Shown: one piece after another, positions 6,335 to 9,044 of the stretch
Position numbering within the stretch: position 1 is the first letter of the stretch
Layout: each line of letters opens with the position of its first letter
Assembly: GCA_902803585.1 (NCBI GenBank)
Contig: CADCQO010000035.1
Span: forward strand, 1-9,044
DNA: 9,044 nucleotides
Origin: an uncultured Ruminococcus sp.
Lineage (GTDB): Bacteria > Bacillota > Clostridia > Oscillospirales > Acutalibacteraceae
Reading direction: 5' to 3'
Notes under the pieces: model-generated
What the model saw: the letters and a program-made list of their open reading frames with translations, nothing else
What the model was told of the DNA's origin: nothing
The model's database searches: none
Position numbers and translations under genes: made by a program

Positions 6335-7153
6335 CTATTTCTGTGCACGTCCGCTGCGCAAGCGCCTGAGCCAGCTCTCGTGCTGAAAGTAAACCGTCAG
6401 GGCGGTAACGTTGTCTTTGCTGCCGCCTTTCATGGCAGCCGCCGCAAGCTCCTCCGCCAATCCCCTGCGGTCGGTGTTTTTCTCCATAAGCTGGATGATC
6501 TGTTCCCTGTCCAGACCGTCTGTCAGACCGTCCGAGCATAAAAGCAGAATATCACCGAAACGAAGTTCCTGTTCTTCGCTCTGGTAAAGTGTCAGACACA
6601 TTTCTTCGGGCGGTATGCCGATATGCTGTGAAAGCTGGTGGCTTCTTCTGTCGGTTATGGCTTCTTCCTCCGTCAGAATGCCCGCTTCTACCAGTGAAGC
6701 CGTAACCGTGTGATCTTTGGAAAGCTGTGTCAGCGTTCCGTCACGGTACAGAAATGCCCTGCTGTCCCCGATATTATACACATACAGCCGGCGGCCTTTG
6801 ACAACGGCACTGACAATGGTCGTTCCGATACGGCTTCCCGTTTTTTCTCTTCTTTCACAAATCACTGCATTGGCTCTCTCTACACACGCACACATTTCCT
6901 CATAGGGCGCTTTGTAGTTTTGACAGCCTGACAATGCCTCTGCTGCTGTCAGTGAGGCAAATTCTCCTTCCTTTTCGCCGCCCATGCCGTCTGTTACGGC
7001 AAACAAACCCTCCTGACATTCTGCACTCGCTGTGTACTGTACCTCATGCGGATTTTTCAGAAAAGTGCCGTTAAGATAAAAATTATCCTGATTGATGGTG
7101 CGTACAGTTCCAGCAGCCGTACAGACACTCACACACAAAGACTTTTTCGACAA
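6335..7153 (-). CDS. prpC: PP2C-family Ser/Thr protein phosphatase (PrpC/Stp type)
   Basis: This soluble cytoplasmic metal-dependent phosphatase would reverse phosphorylation by PASTA-type Ser/Thr kinases. With the TTG start at 7153 it has 272 residues, close to the roughly 250 of the family. The two-metal site is seen in NQD (21-23), DGMGG (55-59), CSDGL (206-210) and KDN (246-248). Arg18, GTT (110-112) and GDSR (129-132) complete the core. There is no membrane segment. The TTG is preceded by GGGGGAG with 5 bases of spacing. The frame also opens at an ATG at 7171 and a TTG at 7216, but the latter is the promoter -35, and AGGAG before the ATG at 7171 would lie upstream of the transcription start. 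The usual neighbours prkC and rsgA are absent here, so the symbol is by family. Residues 87-103 are unusually Cys-rich (CAC, IC). Confidence 0.88.
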   Translation of the reverse strand: MSKKSLCVSVCTAAGTVRTINQDNFYLNGTFLKNPHEVQYTASAECQEGLFAVTDGMGGEKEGEFASLTAAEALSGCQNYKAPYEEMCACVERANAVICERREKTGSRIGTTIVSAVVKGRRLYVYNIGDSRAFLYRDGTLTQLSKDHTVTASLVEAGILTEEEAITDRRSHQLSQHIGIPPEEMCLTLYQSEEQELRFGDILLLCSDGLTDGLDREQIIQLMEKNTDRRGLAEELAAAAMKGGSKDNVTALTVYFQHESWLRRLRSGRAQK

Positions 7154-7187
7154 ACCGGCTCCCCCTTCCATACAAATTACTGCTCCT

Positions 7188-7216
7188 ATCTTACCATGCT
7201 TTGCATTTTTTTTCAA
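7188..7216 (-). promoter_or_regulatory. Predicted promoter of the phosphatase gene
   Basis: On the minus strand TTGAAA (7216-7211) is followed after exactly 17 bases by TAAGAT (7193-7188), with the TGG of an extended -10 just before it. Transcription would start near 7181, about 28 bases before the TTG at 7153. This placement is the main argument for the short form of the phosphatase. Confidence 0.6.
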
Positions 7217-7338
7217 CTGTCCCGCTCTCTCCTTTTGTTCCGTGATGCCATATCGGACACATTTCCATAAAAAATATCATTTTACAGCACCATTTTCAGT
7301 AAAAATTTTAAAAAACTATAGAGAATTGCAAAAGAATA

Positions 7339-7347
7339 TGGTATAAT
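7339..7347 (+). promoter_or_regulatory. Predicted extended -10 promoter of the pyrophosphatase operon
   Basis: TGG followed by TATAAT (7342-7347) is a perfect extended -10. The hexamer at -35 (TAGAGA, 7319-7324) is poor, as is common for extended -10 promoters. Transcription would start near 7354, leaving a short leader of about 26 bases with AAGGAG. It is divergent from the phosphatase promoter, with about 120 A+T-rich bases between. Confidence 0.6.
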
Positions 7348-7379
7348 GTAAGTGCAAATTTTTTAAGGAGCTGACATTT

Positions 7380-7916
7380 ATGCAAAATATATGGCATGAT
7401 ATGGATTCCGCAAGAATCACCCCCGAAAACTTTATGGTCGTTATCGAGATTCCAAAGGGAAGCAAAGTAAAGTATGAGCTGGACAAACAGAGCGGTCTGC
7501 TGAAAATGGATCGTATTCTCCATACCTCTACTCACTATCCCGCTAACTACGGCTTTATTCCCCGTACCTATGCGGATGACCTTGACCCCCTCGATGTACT
7601 CGTTCTTTGCTCTGAGCAGATTTTCCCGCTCACACTAATCCAGTGCTACCCCATCGGCGTGATTACCATGCTTGACAACGGCCGCAATGACGAAAAAATT
7701 ATCGCTATCCCCTTCAATGACCCGACTTATAACGGCTATACCGATATTGCCGAACTGCCCACTCATATTTTCGATGAGATGAAGCATTTCTTCGGTGTCT
7801 ATAAGTCACTGGAAAATAAGGAAACTGTCGTTGATGAAGTCAAGGGTCGTGAAGAAGCGATCTCTATTATCAAAATGACCATCGAAAACTATAAAGAAAA
7901 GTTCAATACAGTCTGA
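7380..7916 (+). CDS. ppa: Inorganic pyrophosphatase, family I (soluble)
   Basis: The enzyme hydrolyses pyrophosphate to two phosphates in the cytoplasm with Mg2+ and drives biosynthetic reactions forward. The 178 residues match the bacterial family I length (176 in E. coli). The signature DLDPLDV (67-73) supplies metal ligands Asp67, Asp69 and Asp72. The other active-site residues aligned to E. coli are present: Glu23, Lys31, Glu33, Arg45, Tyr57, Asp99, Asp104, Lys106, Tyr141 and Lys142. The ATG follows AAGGAG (7365-7370) with 9 bases of spacing. No terminator separates it from the next gene, 22 bases on, so the two are probably co-transcribed. Many Firmicutes use family II enzymes (PpaC) or membrane pyrophosphatases instead, so a family I enzyme is informative about lineage. 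Confidence 0.95.
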   Translation: MQNIWHDMDSARITPENFMVVIEIPKGSKVKYELDKQSGLLKMDRILHTSTHYPANYGFIPRTYADDLDPLDVLVLCSEQIFPLTLIQCYPIGVITMLDNGRNDEKIIAIPFNDPTYNGYTDIAELPTHIFDEMKHFFGVYKSLENKETVVDEVKGREEAISIIKMTIENYKEKFNTV

Positions 7917-7938
7917 TTTTGAAAGGAATTTTGTAGGA

Positions 7939-9044
7939 ATGGCAAGAAAAATCGAAAATGAGGAATGGGACGAGGGAACGTCTTCTGATGTGTCCTCAGA
8001 ACAGAAGTCTGACAGCGGAACAGGCACAAAGGAAAAACGGAAGGTTGTTGTCATCAATGTGCCGAAACGCCGCAAGCTGCTGCGCACCCCCAGTCATATT
8101 ATTCGTATTACACTGATCTGGTGTCTGGCAATCATTCTTTTCCTGCTGACTTATCCCTTTTTACAGGTGACCTTCTACATCACAGAGGATCTTCAGGTCA
8201 CTCCAAAAGCCGAAGAAGCCTATGATGTCCTTGCCACACAGGCGGATATCGACAAGGCGGAAAAAGAACTGCGTCAGGCACTGGACAGCCTTGCAGAAGC
8301 CCCCAAAAAAGAGGAAAGCAAAGCCGCATCTCAGTCCTCTGCTGCAACACAGGAAAGCACAGAAGGCAGTCAGGACAGCCAGCCCGCTGAACAGCAGGGC
8401 GGCGGTCTGACCCGTGAGATCAACACGATCAACTACAACTGGATCTACACCATTCCCGAAGGTGTCAACGAAGAAAAGCTCATTCAGCTTATTGATGAGG
8501 TCAAGCAAATCAACAGGGAAAAATATACCGAAGAAAGCATTGACCGGCTGAATACCGCTATTCTGAAGGCACAGAAAGTGTTGTGCGCTTCGGTGTTCGT
8601 TTCACAGAATGCCCTTCAGATGATGCTCGGTGGAACAGTAGGTGAGGCGTTTGGCAGCAGTAATATTTCACTGGGTAATACCTTTCTGAGGAGTTTCTTT
8701 ACCTTTGCACTGGCAATCCTGCCGATGGTCGCTATCTTTGCCTGTATCTTTGACAAAAAGCGTCTGATCAAAAATATCATCGTCATGATCTGCTGTGCAT
8801 TGGCGCTTGCGGATATTTTCTTTACGATATACCCCTATATCGGTATTGGCGCTGTATTGACAATCTCTATGTATATCCTTACAATGGTTATCAATATCGG
8901 CGGTTTCTATGCCAGACAGCAGGAAAAATACATTGTGGAGCACCCTGAAAAGGAAGCCGAATATACCGCACAGCACCCCCATTTTGTCAAAGCGCTTATC
9001 AACCAGAAAAGCCTTGACAGTTCCGTTTCTGTTTCCAGAAGAGA
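7939..9044 (+). CDS. Four-pass membrane protein with a FIVAR-like outer segment, function unknown (3' end outside)
   Basis: I do not recognise the family. The open frame gives 368 residues before the right edge. An acidic and Ser-rich N-terminus (1-33) is followed by a basic stretch, KRRKLLR (43-49), and TM1 (about 55-77). By the positive-inside rule the next part lies outside: a Glu/Lys/Ala helix, probably coiled coil (about 90-122), a Ser/Gln/Glu linker (about 123-154), and a segment at 178-245 whose core KYTEESIDRLNTAILKAQKV (195-214) resembles FIVAR modules of surface proteins. TM2 (about 251-271), the basic loop DKKRLIK (272-278), TM3 (about 279-297) and TM4 (about 299-322) return the C-terminus to the cytoplasm. 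The start has a modest site: AAAGGA lies about 11 bases upstream and AGGA directly abuts the ATG. It follows ppa by 22 bases with no terminator. Confidence 0.8.
   Translation, partial: MARKIENEEWDEGTSSDVSSEQKSDSGTGTKEKRKVVVINVPKRRKLLRTPSHIIRITLIWCLAIILFLLTYPFLQVTFYITEDLQVTPKAEEAYDVLATQADIDKAEKELRQALDSLAEAPKKEESKAASQSSAATQESTEGSQDSQPAEQQGGGLTREINTINYNWIYTIPEGVNEEKLIQLIDEVKQINREKYTEESIDRLNTAILKAQKVLCASVFVSQNALQMMLGGTVGEAFGSSNISLGNTFLRSFFTFALAILPMVAIFACIFDKKRLIKNIIVMICCALALADIFFTIYPYIGIGAVLTISMYILTMVINIGGFYARQQEKYIVEHPEKEAEYTAQHPHFVKALINQKSLDSSVSVSRR

Noticed and set aside
1..9044. CRISPR arrays, tRNA or rRNA genes, insertion sequences, phage genes
   Set aside because: I saw no regularly spaced repeats, no cloverleaf or rRNA-like segments, and no transposase or integrase motifs in any frame.

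Overview
The window reads as chromosomal DNA from a Gram-positive, low-to-moderate G+C Firmicute, most likely an anaerobic gut or rumen Clostridia of the Ruminococcus/Oscillospiraceae type. The grounds are strong AGGAGG-type ribosome binding sites, sigma-A-like promoters, a secreted multidomain pullulanase, a FIVAR-like membrane protein, separate secD and secF genes, and the protein families present. This placement is an inference from gene style. No taxonomic marker is present.

Layout. Positions 1-1278 (minus) hold the first 426 residues of a secreted type I pullulanase that runs off the left edge, with a promoter region around 1307-1447. Upstream of it, on the same strand, 1457-1846 encodes a small putative lipoprotein. 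A divergent intergenic region (1847-2184) then leads to a plus-strand subgroup Ic aspartate aminotransferase (2185-3462) closed by a perfect 10-bp hairpin terminator. After about 320 bases without a convincing gene, a near-consensus promoter (3738-3766) drives secD-secF (3872-6267), whose reading frames overlap by 4 bases. A single hairpin at 6287-6334 ends secF and, read from the other side, a minus-strand PP2C-type Ser/Thr phosphatase (6335-7153). The phosphatase is divergent from a family I inorganic pyrophosphatase (7380-7916). A four-pass membrane protein of unknown function (from 7939, cut by the right edge) follows the pyrophosphatase after 22 bases.

How the genes relate. The pullulanase debranches alpha-glucans outside the cell and needs Sec export. 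SecDF is the membrane motor that improves Sec translocation, so one product here serves export of another, although the two are not co-transcribed. The aminotransferase, pyrophosphatase and phosphatase are housekeeping or regulatory functions. I see no mobile element, CRISPR array, tRNA or rRNA, and no strong sign of a novel defence or biosynthetic system. The more interesting points are at the fine scale: a cre-like element inside the pullulanase promoter, start-codon decisions for the phosphatase and the lipoprotein, a possible leader ORF whose stop overlaps the secD start, a lysine-rich SecF tail, and the unassigned FIVAR-like membrane protein.
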